NCBI GenBank assembly: GCA_023264815.1
Contig: JAHFUZ010000002.1
Coordinates: 1 to 64,000, forward strand
Reading direction: 5' to 3'
DNA length: 64,000 nucleotides
From: Arthrobacter sp.
GTDB lineage: Bacteria > Actinomycetota > Actinomycetes > Actinomycetales > Micrococcaceae
A program made the position numbers and the translations under genes. Shown piece by piece: positions 1 to 8,776 of this stretch (within the stretch, counting starts at the first letter, position 1; every line of letters begins with the position of its first letter). The notes under the pieces were generated by a model. That model ran no database searches. It was not told the DNA's origin and worked only from the letters and a program-made list of their open reading frames with translations.

Positions 1-473
1 GACATTGCTGGCGACTCGTCGCGAGAACAATGTTGACCAGGAAGTCCCGTCTGACCTGCGGAAACACCCAATTGATGCAGTAAGACGAGTTCTTGCATAA
101 AACGCAACTCGTCCTGGTCAAACGCCGATAATCTACATTATGTAAAGTAGAACAATGATTATTGCATCCGTTGCATGATGGCCGCCCCACAGCCAGCAGC
201 TGAAACGCCAGGTGCGCCATCGTCGGGATCAGTTGGCGCCGGCCGTTTCGCTGGACCGGCGGACCCCCGCAACTCCCCAGCCCGGAGCAAGTAGCCCGCC
301 GGAAAAAATGGAGTACACCGTACGCATGTCCTGTGGCTGCCGAGGTCCTACTGTCATTGCATGGCGGCACGCTGGGTAGTCTGCTTCCCATGCACCACTG
401 GGCAGGTCAGTGTCGATCTTTCCGCCAACGGGAGACAGCGGCATTGCCCAGTTCCTGGCTCTTAGGACGTCAC
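1..473. other. Intergenic stretch, no supported gene
   Basis: No convincing gene lies here. Bases 60-175 are clearly more AT-rich than the rest of the window. Visible structure: an inverted repeat with 8-bp arms GACGAGTT (84-91) and AACTCGTC (106-113), the 11-bp palindrome TACATTATGTA at 134-144, and the first copy of a 44-bp direct repeat at 286-329. A frame open from base 2 to a TAA at 98-100 could be the last 32 codons of a gene entering from the left, but its third-position GC is near 50 percent, unlike the neighbours, so I do not call it. Confidence 0.5.
286..329 (+). repeat. 44-bp imperfect direct repeat, copy 1
   Basis: This segment starts AGCAAGTAGCCC and ends TACGCATGT. It matches 740-783 at 36 of 44 positions without a gap. 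Copy 1 lies 144 bp before the start of the small ORF at 474. Conserved blocks are AGCAAGTAGCCC, GGAAAAA, GAGTAC and TACGCATGT. A duplicated promoter or operator region is the simplest reading; no known element was recognised. Confidence 0.75.
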
Positions 474-713
474 ATGCTGCAGGCCCTCATACCCCAGACT
501 CGCACCTCCCGGACCCGGGAGCAGGCTTTGGACGAAGCGCCGGGCAGGCCCGTGGTTCTCCTGCGGCCGGCTCCGGTCAGAGTCCGCTCCATCATTGGAC
601 ATGCAGTCGCATATACGGTGACACACGTGCTGGTCGAGTGGGAGTCCGGCGGCGAACTCAACGTCAAATGGGAGGCGAACTGGCTGGTGCGCCGGGTCCC
701 GCAGGGCTCGTAA
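474..713 (+). CDS. Small hypothetical protein, 79 aa
   Basis: I do not recognise a named family. The C-terminal 45 residues look like a real folded domain, with alternating hydrophobic residues ending in VEWESGG...VKWEANWLVRRV, which suggests a small beta-strand protein. The ATG at 474 is chosen because AGGA precedes it by six bases. An upstream in-frame GTG at 333 would add a low-complexity, Arg/Leu-rich extension. There is no signal peptide or membrane segment. It sits between the two copies of the 44-bp repeat and upstream of the exopolysaccharide genes in the same direction. Its role is unknown. Confidence 0.5.
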   Translation: MLQALIPQTRTSRTREQALDEAPGRPVVLLRPAPVRVRSIIGHAVAYTVTHVLVEWESGGELNVKWEANWLVRRVPQGS

Positions 714-739
714 CCGGTATGCCGCAGAACATGACGGAC

Positions 740-783
740 AGCAAGTAGCCCACTGGAAAAACTAGAGTACCTGCTACGCATGT
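740..783 (+). repeat. 44-bp imperfect direct repeat, copy 2
   Basis: Second copy of the 286-329 element (36/44 identical, same length). It lies 155 bp before the preferred ATG of the deacetylase/glycosyltransferase gene at 938, a spacing similar to copy 1 and its downstream ORF. This supports a duplicated regulatory or promoter unit. Confidence 0.75.
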
Positions 784-937
784 GTACTTGCATTTGCCCC
801 CTTTAGTCTCCTAAGTAAGGTGATACTTCGGAGTGGCTGGCTTCGCGGCACCAGGTTGGGGGCAGATTCATCCCTTTCTCCTCCACCCCTGGTGGTCACC
901 GTCTGCCCTGCACGTACGGCTACCACGCGAGGCACGT

Positions 938-3307
938 ATGAGAAAACCGGCCACTCCCCCGACATCTGCCGCAGCTCCAGTTTTCTTCGACGCCAGCGGA
1001 ACACGCTGGCGCAAGGTTGTGAGCTGCCTGGTAGCCATGGTGATGCTGATGCTCCTGTCCCTCGTCTGGATCCTCCCCGCGGCAACCGCCCCTGTGCGGC
1101 AGGGAGCCCAAAACCAGGCTGCCGAGTATCCGCGGCGCCTGCTGGCCCTGCAGGACCTGGAAAACATCCCCAAGATCGGGTTCAGGGAGGGCACCGCCAT
1201 CTTCCACCGGATCGCACTGGTGGAACCCAAGGATGGCAAGATCCTGCTGAAGGACCCCTTCAGTGACACGGTCTGGCGGGAAGCCACAGATTCTGAAAAG
1301 ACCGTGATTGGCAGCAGCCGCTACGTCGTCGAGGCCTACGGGCAGGCCAAGGAACGCACGCTCATGCTGACGTTCGATGACGGACCCGACCCCCGCTTCA
1401 CACCTGAGATCCTCGATCTTCTCTCCCGCGAAGGTGTGCCGGCCACGTTCTTCCCGGTGGGCGACAACATCGTCAAGTACCCCGATATTTTCCGGCGCAT
1501 CGTCCGCGAAGGCCACATGGTGGGCAACCACACCCAGTCCCACGTCGACTTCTGGGCCCACGACGACGCCTACAACCGCCAGCAGATCATCGGAGCGGAC
1601 CGCGTGATGCGTGCCGTGGAGAACTATCAGACCAGGTTGTTCAGGATTCCCACCGGCAACCCGGAAAACAACACCCTGGCGCTCCTGCAGGCACAGCAGC
1701 TCGGCTATCTCAACATCAACATGGACCTTGATACGCGCGACTGGGAATTTGGGCCTGGCGTGCCGATCGAAGTCCCCAAGCTGGACGGTTACCAGGGACA
1801 TGTGGTTTTGATCCACGACGCCGGCGGCGACCGCACCGCAACCGTCAAGATGCTCGAAGCGTTCATTCCGGCGGCCAAGGCGCACGGCTACACCTTCACC
1901 ACCCTCCAGTCCATGCTCCCCAGCGAATACGTACCCCAGCGCGGTGCTCCCCCCGCCGTCGAAGACACCATGACCCTCGCGGCGCTCTCGACGTACCTGG
2001 TCACTCCGAACGTCGTCCTCACGTGGCTCTTCTGGTTCGGCATCGGGTCCCTGACCATCCTCACGTTCGTCTTCGTAGTCCTTGCCCTGATCAACAACTG
2101 GCGGCAGAAGAGGCGCCAGTGGGACGCCGTCGATGACAAGGACTGGCCCTTCGTCAGCGTGGTCCTTCCGGTCTTCAATGAAGAACTCGTCGTGTCCAGG
2201 ACACTCGATGCCCTCAGAGCCAGTGACTACCCCCGGATGGAAGTCGTCGCAGTTAACGACGGTTCAACGGACGGCACCCTCGCCGTGCTCAAGGATTACG
2301 CCAGAATATGGCCGAACCTTCGTGTCGTGAACCAGCACAACGGCGGCAAGTCCGCGGCCAGCAACAACGGCATCGCCCGGGCCCGTGGCGACGTCGTCAT
2401 TACCCTGGACGGCGACACACTGTTTGAACCGCAGACTGTCAAGATGTTTGCCCGGCACTTCCTGGCACCCCGGCATGGCAAGGAAGTGGGGGCGGTCGCC
2501 GGTCACGTTAAGGTGGGGAACCGGCGGAACCTGATCACCGCCTGGCAAAGCCTGGAGTACCTGTCCGGTATTTGTGTGACCCGCATGGCGGAAGGCCTTA
2601 TGGGCGCGATTTCGATCGTTCCCGGTGCCTGCGCCGCGTGGCGCAGGGACGCCCTCATCAAGGCCGGCGGCTACTCAAACGACACCCTCGCCGAGGATGC
2701 GGACCTGACCCTTTCGCTGCAGTGCCTTGGCTACAGCATCGTGCAGGAAAATGAGGCCGTGGCCTGGACAGAGGCCCCACTGACGGTCAGTGGCCTGTTC
2801 AAGCAGCGGCTCCGCTGGACCTACGGCAATTTCCAGACCCTGTTCAAGCACCGGTCGATGCTGTTCAACCCCAAATATGGGGCGCTCGGAATGCTCACCA
2901 TGCCCTATGCCCTCATCTCGGTCCTTGTTCCCCTGGTCTTTATGCCGCTGACCATCATCGTTGCCATCAACAGCCTCATCCACGGGGAATGGGAGGCCAT
3001 CGCCCTCTTCTCCGCCTTTGTTGCCGGGACGCACATGGTGATCTCACTCGTAGCCGTTCTGATGGTCCGCGAGAGTGCCCTCCACCTCTTCATGGTGCCG
3101 ATCTACCGGCTCATCTACGAACCGCTTCGGGCGTATGTGGTCTTTGGTTCCGCACTCATGGCCCTGCGGGGCACGGCAGTGGGCTGGTACAGGCCCGAGC
3201 GGACCAACAGCGTGACGCTTCCGGCTTCGCTGGGACCCATCGCCCCGCCCGCCACCATTCCGGTCCTGGCCGCTGCCGCACCGATGAGCCTGCAGGACTC
3301 CCGATAG
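938..3307 (+). CDS. Bifunctional polysaccharide deacetylase / family 2 glycosyltransferase
   Basis: A 789-residue fusion. An N-terminal membrane segment (about 28-48) leads to an extracytoplasmic NodB-type deacetylase with TFDDGPDP (about 145-152) and the metal-binding HTQSH (about 198-202). A second membrane segment (about 360-388) precedes a cytoplasmic GT2 domain with DGSTDGT (about 442), LDGDT (about 490), EDAD (about 586) and QRLRW (about 624), the motif order of processive synthases. Several C-terminal membrane helices follow. The likely role is synthesis, export and partial deacetylation of an N-acetylhexosamine polymer, uniting functions split between IcaA and IcaB or PgaC and PgaB. 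The polymer itself is inference. The ATG at 938 (GCGAGG upstream) gives a normal signal-anchor; a GTG at 833 would add 35 atypical residues. Confidence 0.88.
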   Translation: MRKPATPPTSAAAPVFFDASGTRWRKVVSCLVAMVMLMLLSLVWILPAATAPVRQGAQNQAAEYPRRLLALQDLENIPKIGFREGTAIFHRIALVEPKDGKILLKDPFSDTVWREATDSEKTVIGSSRYVVEAYGQAKERTLMLTFDDGPDPRFTPEILDLLSREGVPATFFPVGDNIVKYPDIFRRIVREGHMVGNHTQSHVDFWAHDDAYNRQQIIGADRVMRAVENYQTRLFRIPTGNPENNTLALLQAQQLGYLNINMDLDTRDWEFGPGVPIEVPKLDGYQGHVVLIHDAGGDRTATVKMLEAFIPAAKAHGYTFTTLQSMLPSEYVPQRGAPPAVEDTMTLAALSTYLVTPNVVLTWLFWFGIGSLTILTFVFVVLALINNWRQKRRQWDAVDDKDWPFVSVVLPVFNEELVVSRTLDALRASDYPRMEVVAVNDGSTDGTLAVLKDYARIWPNLRVVNQHNGGKSAASNNGIARARGDVVITLDGDTLFEPQTVKMFARHFLAPRHGKEVGAVAGHVKVGNRRNLITAWQSLEYLSGICVTRMAEGLMGAISIVPGACAAWRRDALIKAGGYSNDTLAEDADLTLSLQCLGYSIVQENEAVAWTEAPLTVSGLFKQRLRWTYGNFQTLFKHRSMLFNPKYGALGMLTMPYALISVLVPLVFMPLTIIVAINSLIHGEWEAIALFSAFVAGTHMVISLVAVLMVRESALHLFMVPIYRLIYEPLRAYVVFGSALMALRGTAVGWYRPERTNSVTLPASLGPIAPPATIPVLAAAAPMSLQDSR

Positions 3308-3384
3308 CCGGGGCATTCCGCCTGCGTTATGCTGATCGCCCTACCGACTACGCACTGGGAAGTGCAGCTAGGTGGCGTCAGCAC

Positions 3385-4461
3385 ATGCCAGGATTCCGAT
3401 GGCGGTTCAAAGCCCTGGGTTGTTTGGTGGCTGCCGCCCTACTCTCAGGCTGCAGCCTGACTGCCCCCGGCGGACCTGGCCAGGAGCTGACACCACCGGT
3501 GGGCACCGGGTGGTTCGGCGGGTATCTGGACGTCACGGTGTTGCCGGGCCTGCGCGTTGCCGAGGCCCCAGCGCCTGGTGCTTCGACCTCAGTCCTTTCG
3601 TTCATCACGTCCGATCCCGGCCGGCCGTGCGAGCCGGCCTGGGGCGGTTTCTATGATCTCGACCGGGCCAGCGACAAGCTGGGTCTCGACGCCCAGGTGG
3701 AGGCATTCCGAACGGCGGGCAACAAGATCGCAGTGTCTTTCGGCGGGCAGCGCGGCACGGAGCTGGCCGCGGCCTGCAGCGACCCTGGCGCTCTTGTCCG
3801 GGCGTACGCTTCGGTCATCGGCAGATACGGCCTGGACACCATTGACCTCGATGTGGAGGGACCACATGCATCAGACCACGGTGTCGCCGAGCGGCGAGCG
3901 GCTGCCATCGCCAGGCTCCAGGCGGAGCGGACACCTGCAGAACCCCTGAAGGTCTGGCTGACTGTTCCCGTCTCGCGGAAGGGGCTCACCTCCGCTGCTG
4001 TGGTTTCGGTTGAAACCATGCTGGCGGCAGGTGTCGAACTCTCCGGGGTCAACATCATGACCATGAACTTCGGCCCACTGGCGCCCGGAAGTTCCATGGC
4101 GGAGACGGCGGCGGGTGCTGCCGAGGCCACCCACCGGACACTGGCGGAGCTCTACGGGAAGGCTGGCAAGCCCCTTGGCGAGCCGGAGATCTGGAACAGG
4201 ATCGGATTGACGCCCATGATCGGTGTCAACGACGTGGAAGGCAACATCTTTACACTCCAGGATGCCGAGGAACTCAACAGGTTTGCAGTGGAACGGGCCG
4301 TCGGCCGCGTATCACTGTGGTCACTCAACAGGGACGCCGCGTGCACAGTTGACGGCCAAGGGCAGGCCCACGGCAGTCTGGCCAGCAACTGCAGCGGAGT
4401 GGAGCAGGAGCCGGGCATGTTCGCCAAGGTACTTGGCAATTCCATGACACACCACCCTTAG
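3385..4461 (+). CDS. GH18 chitinase-like lipoprotein
   Basis: A 358-residue exported lipoprotein. The N-terminus has Arg residues, a hydrophobic stretch and the lipobox LLSGC with Cys23. The body is a GH18-type barrel with KIAVSFGG and the catalytic signature DTIDLDVEG, whose Glu (about 158) is the expected acid. GH18 enzymes cleave beta-1,4-linked GlcNAc polymers by substrate-assisted catalysis. The gene starts 77 bp after the deacetylase/synthase gene in the same direction, so it may trim or process that polymer at the cell surface, analogous to the hydrolase half of PgaB; this is inference. There is no separate carbohydrate-binding module. The frame is open far upstream, but only this ATG gives a lipoprotein signal. 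Confidence 0.8.
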   Translation: MPGFRWRFKALGCLVAAALLSGCSLTAPGGPGQELTPPVGTGWFGGYLDVTVLPGLRVAEAPAPGASTSVLSFITSDPGRPCEPAWGGFYDLDRASDKLGLDAQVEAFRTAGNKIAVSFGGQRGTELAAACSDPGALVRAYASVIGRYGLDTIDLDVEGPHASDHGVAERRAAAIARLQAERTPAEPLKVWLTVPVSRKGLTSAAVVSVETMLAAGVELSGVNIMTMNFGPLAPGSSMAETAAGAAEATHRTLAELYGKAGKPLGEPEIWNRIGLTPMIGVNDVEGNIFTLQDAEELNRFAVERAVGRVSLWSLNRDAACTVDGQGQAHGSLASNCSGVEQEPGMFAKVLGNSMTHHP

Positions 4462-4520
4462 GGTCCGGCCGGTCCGAACAGGGTGCCGGCAACTTTCCAG
4501 ACTGTTATAGGAGGCGGAAA

Positions 4521-5114
4521 ATGCGGAGAGCATTATGGCAGACCGCAGGCCTGCTGTCGGCCATGCTGGTGATCGCCGCCTGCGTCAGCATGTCGTCCCG
4601 CGCCGCCGGGGAAACGCTGGTGGGCAACACCTTTATCACTGCCTACTCCTGGCACGACAACACACCGCCGGGTTCGCACATCATCAGCCACCCCGTGCTG
4701 CACGGGTCGGCAGGCGGAACCGGGACATGGGACGACCCGGTGACTATCGCCGTCGGGCATTCCCGGGCAACCGGGCAGGATGTCCTGGACTTCGCGGCCG
4801 GGACCCGGATCTACCTCCCCGATGTCAGGCGCTACTTCATCGTTGAGGACACCTGCGGGGACGGTCCGCGCCCGGAGGACGGGCCATGCCACACCGGGGC
4901 GGCCGAGCACGGTGACGCGTCCCTATGGATTGACATGTGGATCGGTGGGCAGGAGGAAAGCGTGGGGTTCGTGCAGGCCTGCGCAGTTAAAGTCACGGGA
5001 GTGCGTGCCGCGGTGTTCAACCCGGCGAGCAACTACGCCGTGGCACCCGGCACCGGCGTCATCCATGACGGCATCTGCGACTCGGGCTATGGAAACACCA
5101 TCCTCACCCGGTAG
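4521..5114 (+). CDS. Secreted double-psi beta-barrel (3D-like) protein
   Basis: A 197-residue protein with a strong ribosome site (AGGAGG, eight bases before ATG). It has a signal sequence with a possible lipobox ending at Cys21. The mature part has the order seen in 3D/RlpA/expansin-like barrels: TFITAYSWHDN, then TIAVGHS, GTRIYLPD, YFIVEDTC and WIDMWIGG. These recall the YfiA/Rpf-type '3D' domain where Asp residues line the groove. It has six or more cysteines, so disulfides are likely. It lies 59 bp after the GH18 gene and probably belongs to the same exopolysaccharide or cell-wall module. The enzymatic activity is not known. Confidence 0.6.
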   Translation: MRRALWQTAGLLSAMLVIAACVSMSSRAAGETLVGNTFITAYSWHDNTPPGSHIISHPVLHGSAGGTGTWDDPVTIAVGHSRATGQDVLDFAAGTRIYLPDVRRYFIVEDTCGDGPRPEDGPCHTGAAEHGDASLWIDMWIGGQEESVGFVQACAVKVTGVRAAVFNPASNYAVAPGTGVIHDGICDSGYGNTILTR

Positions 5115-5170
5115 ATGCGGCAGGGCTCCTGGGCCCGTGCCTCACAGTTGCCCGCGCTAGGCTCGAAACC

Positions 5171-5569
5171 ATGAGTTCACCGACCCAACAACGATCCGTC
5201 TCCGGCAGCACCCGCGCCGCAGTGACCGCAGCCCTGACAGACGCCATCCTGATCCTCGTCTTCGCCGCGATCGGGCGGGACGCGCATCAACGCGGTGACA
5301 TCATCACAGGAGTCTTCCTCACCGCGTGGCCTTTCCTTTCGGGCGCCGCGCTCGCGTGGATTGCCGCCCGGGCCTGGCGCCGCCCGTTCTCCCTGCCAAC
5401 GGGCGCAGCAGTGTGGTTGGGTACGGTTGCCGGAGGCATGATTCTCCGGGCGCTGACTGGCCAGACAGTCGTGCCCGCATTCGTAGGTGTGGCGCTCCTC
5501 AGCCTGGGGCTATTCCTTGTGGGTTACCGTGCCTTGCTGGCACTGCGGCGCCGGCTTAGAAAGTCCTGA
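5171..5569 (+). CDS. DUF3054 family membrane protein
   Basis: A 132-residue protein with four hydrophobic segments (about 18-36, 45-66, 76-94 and 98-120) and a basic C-terminus (RRRLRKS). The segment AVTDAILILVFAAIGRDAH-like near the N-terminus is typical of DUF3054, a family of small integral membrane proteins common in actinobacteria and haloarchaea. No function is established for the family. The ATG has little Shine-Dalgarno sequence. It stands alone between the secreted protein gene and the Lrp-type gene. Confidence 0.8.
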   Translation: MSSPTQQRSVSGSTRAAVTAALTDAILILVFAAIGRDAHQRGDIITGVFLTAWPFLSGAALAWIAARAWRRPFSLPTGAAVWLGTVAGGMILRALTGQTVVPAFVGVALLSLGLFLVGYRALLALRRRLRKS

Positions 5570-5690
5570 TCCCACGCGTGGGACACCTCTTGCCTGCCGC
5601 ATCACGCGCAGCGCCCATGTAATAGGCTGACTGGACCACAGAGACTTGCCGGGCACAGCTACGGCCGACAGATCCGGAAGGATTGAAACA

Positions 5691-5972
5691 GTGATCACCG
5701 CATTCGTTCTGATCAAGACCGACGCCGCACGCATCCCGGAAACTGCCGAGGAGATTTCCGCTATCCAGGGGATCAGCGAGGTCTATTCCGTTACCGGGGA
5801 ATGGGACCTGATCGCAGTTGCCCGCGTGGCACGGCACGAGGACCTCGCCGATGTCATTGCCGACAAACTCTCCAAGGTTCCGGCCGTTGTCCACACCACC
5901 ACCCACATCGCCTTCCGCGCCTACTCGCAGCACGACCTCGACGCAGCGTTTGCCCTCGGCTTCGAACAGTAG
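5691..5972 (+). CDS. Stand-alone Lrp/AsnC ligand-binding (RAM) domain protein
   Basis: A 93-residue protein made only of the AsnC/Lrp C-terminal alpha-beta domain, with no helix-turn-helix. The pattern ITAFVLIKTD, then ISEVYSVTGEWDLIAVARV, then TTTHIAFRAYS matches small amino-acid-binding RAM proteins, which form octamers and can modulate full-length Lrp proteins or enzymes. The GTG at 5691 follows GGAAGG at good spacing; the frame runs further upstream but without homology. It converges on trpD with a shared terminator between them. Confidence 0.85.
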   Translation: MITAFVLIKTDAARIPETAEEISAIQGISEVYSVTGEWDLIAVARVARHEDLADVIADKLSKVPAVVHTTTHIAFRAYSQHDLDAAFALGFEQ

Positions 5973-5979
5973 GGGCACC

Positions 5980-6022
5980 AAAAAGGTGCGGGCCCGGCAA
6001 TTTGCCGGGCCCGCACCTTTTT
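5980..6022. terminator. Bidirectional intrinsic terminator
   Basis: A 20-bp inverted repeat: arms run AAAAGGTGCGGGCCCGGCAA and back, around TTT, ending in a T-run on the plus strand and an A-run at the start that acts as T-run for the minus strand. It lies between the convergent Lrp-type gene and trpD and can serve both. Confidence 0.9.
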
Positions 6023-6032
6023 GCAGGTAACG

Positions 6033-7091
6033 CTACGGGCGGGTCAGAGCCATCCATTTGTCCAGGACAGCGGCCGCGGCACCGGAGTCAATCGATCGGG
6101 CGGCGCGTTCCATAGCCAACCTCATACGGTCCAGGAACGGACCGTCCGCCGTCATATCGAACGCCACCAGCCCGGCGGCCGCGTTGAGCAGCACGGCGTC
6201 CCGAGCCGCACCGGCCCTGCCGGCCAGCACATCACGCACGACGGCGGCGTTCGCCTGGGCGTCCCCGCCGCGGAGTTCCTCCACAGTTGCAGGACGGATC
6301 CCCAGATCGGACGGCGAAAAGTTCAGTTCGGTGACAGCTCCGTCCCGTATCTCCCAGACTGTCGAGGGCCCCGTGGTGGTGAGCTCATCCAATCCGTCAT
6401 TGCCCCGGAACACGAGCCCGCGGCTCCCCCGCTGAGCCAGGACGCCGGCAACGAGCGGGGCCATCCTGGCGTTCGCGACGCCTACGGCTGAGGCTTGAAC
6501 CCGCGCGGGATTCGTGAGGGGTCCCAGGAAGTTAAAGGCAGTAGGGATGGCCAGTTCCTTGCGCGGCACGGCCGTGTGGCGGAACGAGGGGTGGAAGACC
6601 TGGGCGAAACAGAAGGTAATGCCTGCCTCCCCAGCGTTGCGGGCCACGTGCTCAACCGGAAGATCCAGCCGGACGCCCAGGGCTTCCAGGACGTCCGCAG
6701 ACCCGGACGACGAGGAAGCTGCGCGGTTGCCGTGCTTCACGACCTTGGCGCCGGCGCCGGCTGCCACCAGGGCAGCCATGGTGGAGATGTTTACGGTGTT
6801 GAGCTGGTCGCCGCCGGTGCCCACAATGTCCAGCTTCTCCCCGGGAATGCTGATGGGAGTTGCATGGCCCAGCATCGCCTCCACCAGTCCGGAGATTTCG
6901 GCCACAGTCTCGCCCTTGGCGCTTAGTGCAACCAGAAATCCGGCGATCTGGGATGGCGTCGCCTCCCCGGACATGATCCTGTCCATGGCCCAGGCGGTGC
7001 TGTCCGCAGTGAGGTCCGTGCGGTTAATGAGAGCTGAGATGAGCCGGGGCCAGGTGTTGCTGTCCGCCGGCGCGGTTGCCTGAGAAGTCAC
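6033..7091 (-). CDS. trpD: Anthranilate phosphoribosyltransferase
   Basis: A 352-residue enzyme of tryptophan synthesis that joins anthranilate to PRPP. Visible motifs are the PRPP-binding [14 protein letters not shown] (about 91-104), [21 protein letters not shown] (interrupted here by no change) and the C-terminal GLDELT. The N-terminal helical domain ([12 protein letters not shown]) is complete. Length fits the family (about 340-350). It is a solitary gene here, not in a trp operon, as in other actinobacteria. The start is an ATG with GAGGTGAC-like sequence just upstream. Confidence 0.95.
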   Translation of the reverse strand: MTSQATAPADSNTWPRLISALINRTDLTADSTAWAMDRIMSGEATPSQIAGFLVALSAKGETVAEISGLVEAMLGHATPISIPGEKLDIVGTGGDQLNTVNISTMAALVAAGAGAKVVKHGNRAASSSSGSADVLEALGVRLDLPVEHVARNAGEAGITFCFAQVFHPSFRHTAVPRKELAIPTAFNFLGPLTNPARVQASAVGVANARMAPLVAGVLAQRGSRGLVFRGNDGLDELTTTGPSTVWEIRDGAVTELNFSPSDLGIRPATVEELRGGDAQANAAVVRDVLAGRAGAARDAVLLNAAAGLVAFDMTADGPFLDRMRLAMERAARSIDSGAAAAVLDKWMALTRP

Positions 7092-7221
7092 CTCCTGATG
7101 CTATCGAGCCACCCAAGCCCTGACCAATGTGAACGAGCCCGGGAACTTTTCAGGGCAATTTCGCGTCTTTGTAGAAAAAGTCCCCCGAAAAGGCGGTTCG
7201 CGTTGGGAACTGCGGACTTTT

Positions 7222-7238
7222 ATAGACATAATGTCTAT
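7222..7238. promoter_or_regulatory. 17-bp perfect palindrome at the ctaE promoter/start
   Basis: ATAGACATAATGTCTAT is a perfect inverted repeat (8-bp arms, one central base) ending one base before the GTG of ctaE. The central CATAAT (7227-7232) reads as a -10 box with TTGGGA (7203-7208) as -35 at 18-bp spacing, which would put transcription start on the GTG. A protein bound here would block the promoter and start codon together. The core ACATWATGT also occurs at 135-143. Confidence 0.7.
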
Positions 7239-7877
7239 GTGACATCTGCGACCCATGCCCCCAGTACCCCGGCGCACCCCACGCTGAACCGCCCCAATAT
7301 GGTTTCTGTCGGAACCGTTGTCTGGCTGTCCAGCGAGTTGATGTTCTTCGCCGGTCTCTTTGCCATGTACTTCACGCTTCGCTCCACGAGCGGACTGATG
7401 TGGGCCGAAGAGACAGCCAAGCTCAACTTCCCCTTTGCGCTCGTCAACACCATCGTCCTTGTGGCCAGTTCCTTTACTTGCCAGATGGGCGTGTTTGCCG
7501 CCGAACGGCTCCAGCCCCGCAAGACGGGCGGACCCTTCCAGTTCTCCCGCTGGGGCATGAACGAATGGTTCACCCTGACGTTCATCATGGGGGCATTCTT
7601 CGTCGCAGGCCAGGCTACTGAATACGCCATGCTCGTTTCGGAGCACGTCTCGCTCTCCTCCAACGCATACGGCTCGGCGTTCTATATCACCACCGGCTTC
7701 CACGGCCTGCACGTCATTGGCGGCCTCGTAGCCTTCCTCTTCATCATCGGCCGCTCTTTTGCGGCAAAGAAGTTTGGCCACTTTGAGGCAACCTCGGCAA
7801 TTGTCACGTCATACTACTGGCACTTTGTGGATGTTGTCTGGATCGGCCTCTTCCTGGTCATCTACGTACTGAAGTAG
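7239..7877 (+). CDS. ctaE: Cytochrome c oxidase subunit III
   Basis: A 212-residue membrane subunit of the aa3 oxidase, with five hydrophobic segments as in the short actinobacterial form. Conserved features are [29 protein letters not shown] start of helix 1, the acidic motif near GQATEY, and the ending [10 protein letters not shown]...[15 protein letters not shown]. The GTG at 7239 gives the usual N-terminus; upstream codons in frame lack similarity. No Shine-Dalgarno is visible and a -10 box lies seven bases upstream, so the mRNA is probably leaderless. It heads the ctaE-qcrCAB cluster; subunits I, II and IV lie at 15341-18349. Confidence 0.95.
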   Translation: MTSATHAPSTPAHPTLNRPNMVSVGTVVWLSSELMFFAGLFAMYFTLRSTSGLMWAEETAKLNFPFALVNTIVLVASSFTCQMGVFAAERLQPRKTGGPFQFSRWGMNEWFTLTFIMGAFFVAGQATEYAMLVSEHVSLSSNAYGSAFYITTGFHGLHVIGGLVAFLFIIGRSFAAKKFGHFEATSAIVTSYYWHFVDVVWIGLFLVIYVLK

Positions 7878-7964
7878 TCAAGCTTTGATTCCTTTTCTAC
7901 AAGAGGCAGAATTTCAAGAAGCGGCTCACAGAGCCGGCGCAGGATCGAATAAAGGAACCACCAC

Positions 7965-8753
7965 GTGAAGGCTCTCTCGCAAAAGCGGCGTCACCCACTA
8001 GCAGTAATTGCGCTGCTCCTGATGGGACTACTCGTCACTGGGGGGCTCTATGCCGTTGCCACCACTGTAAACGAGGCCAAGGCTTCCACTACCAGCTACA
8101 GCGCAAGTGACACCGCCGAGGGTGAGAAGCTCTTCGAAGCCAACTGCGCCACGTGCCACGGTATGGGTGCCAGCGGCACTCAGGACGGACCGTCCCTGGT
8201 GGGTGTCGGCGCCGCTGCCGTTGACTTCCAGGTGGGAACCGGCCGCATGCCAATGCAGATGAACGGTCCCCAGGCCTACAAGAAGCCTGCCCAGTTCAAC
8301 GAAGAGCAGACCCACCAGCTTTCAGGCTACGTGGCTTCCCTGGGAGCAGGCCCGGCAATTCCTGAAGAGCACCTGTTGGACGAAAAGGGTGACGCTGCTG
8401 CAGGTGGCGAGCTCTTCCGTGTGAACTGCGCCATGTGCCACAACGCTGCCGCCGCCGGTGGCGCCCTGACCCGCGGTAAGTTCGCACCGGCCCTTGCAGA
8501 CGTTTCCGGCAAGCACATCTACGAGGCCATGGTCACCGGCCCGCAGAACATGCCCGTCTTCAGCGACGCGAACGTCTCTCCCGAAGGCAAGCGCGACATC
8601 ATCACCTTCCTCAAGCAGATCGAATCCAACGGCTCGCCCGGCGGCGCCGACCTTGGCTCACTTGGTCCGGTCGCAGAAGGTCTCTTCGTCTGGATCGCCG
8701 GACTTGGCGTGATCATCGGCTTCACCATCTGGCTGACTTCCCGAACGTCCTAG
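7965..8753 (+). CDS. qcrC: Diheme cytochrome c subunit of cytochrome bcc complex
   Basis: A 262-residue membrane-anchored diheme cytochrome c. An N-terminal membrane segment (about 11-33) is followed by two heme c domains with CATCH (61-65) and CAMCH (155-159) and a C-terminal membrane helix (about 236-256). In actinobacteria this subunit replaces both cytochrome c1 and soluble cytochrome c, passing electrons straight to the aa3 oxidase in a bcc-aa3 supercomplex. The GTG follows AAAGGAACCACCAC. It lies 87 bp after ctaE and 98 bp before qcrA. Confidence 0.95.
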   Translation: MKALSQKRRHPLAVIALLLMGLLVTGGLYAVATTVNEAKASTTSYSASDTAEGEKLFEANCATCHGMGASGTQDGPSLVGVGAAAVDFQVGTGRMPMQMNGPQAYKKPAQFNEEQTHQLSGYVASLGAGPAIPEEHLLDEKGDAAAGGELFRVNCAMCHNAAAAGGALTRGKFAPALADVSGKHIYEAMVTGPQNMPVFSDANVSPEGKRDIITFLKQIESNGSPGGADLGSLGPVAEGLFVWIAGLGVIIGFTIWLTSRTS

Positions 8754-8776
8754 GACACGGGACTCCTAAAGAACTT

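Noticed and set aside
2..100. Open frame entering from the left edge, ending TAA at 98-100
   Set aside because: Third-position GC is near 50 percent, another frame is open too, and there is no recognisable motif.
2989..3384. Upstream extension of the GH18 gene frame inside the synthase gene
   Set aside because: The extension is a shadow of the synthase coding sequence; the lipoprotein signal starts at 3385.
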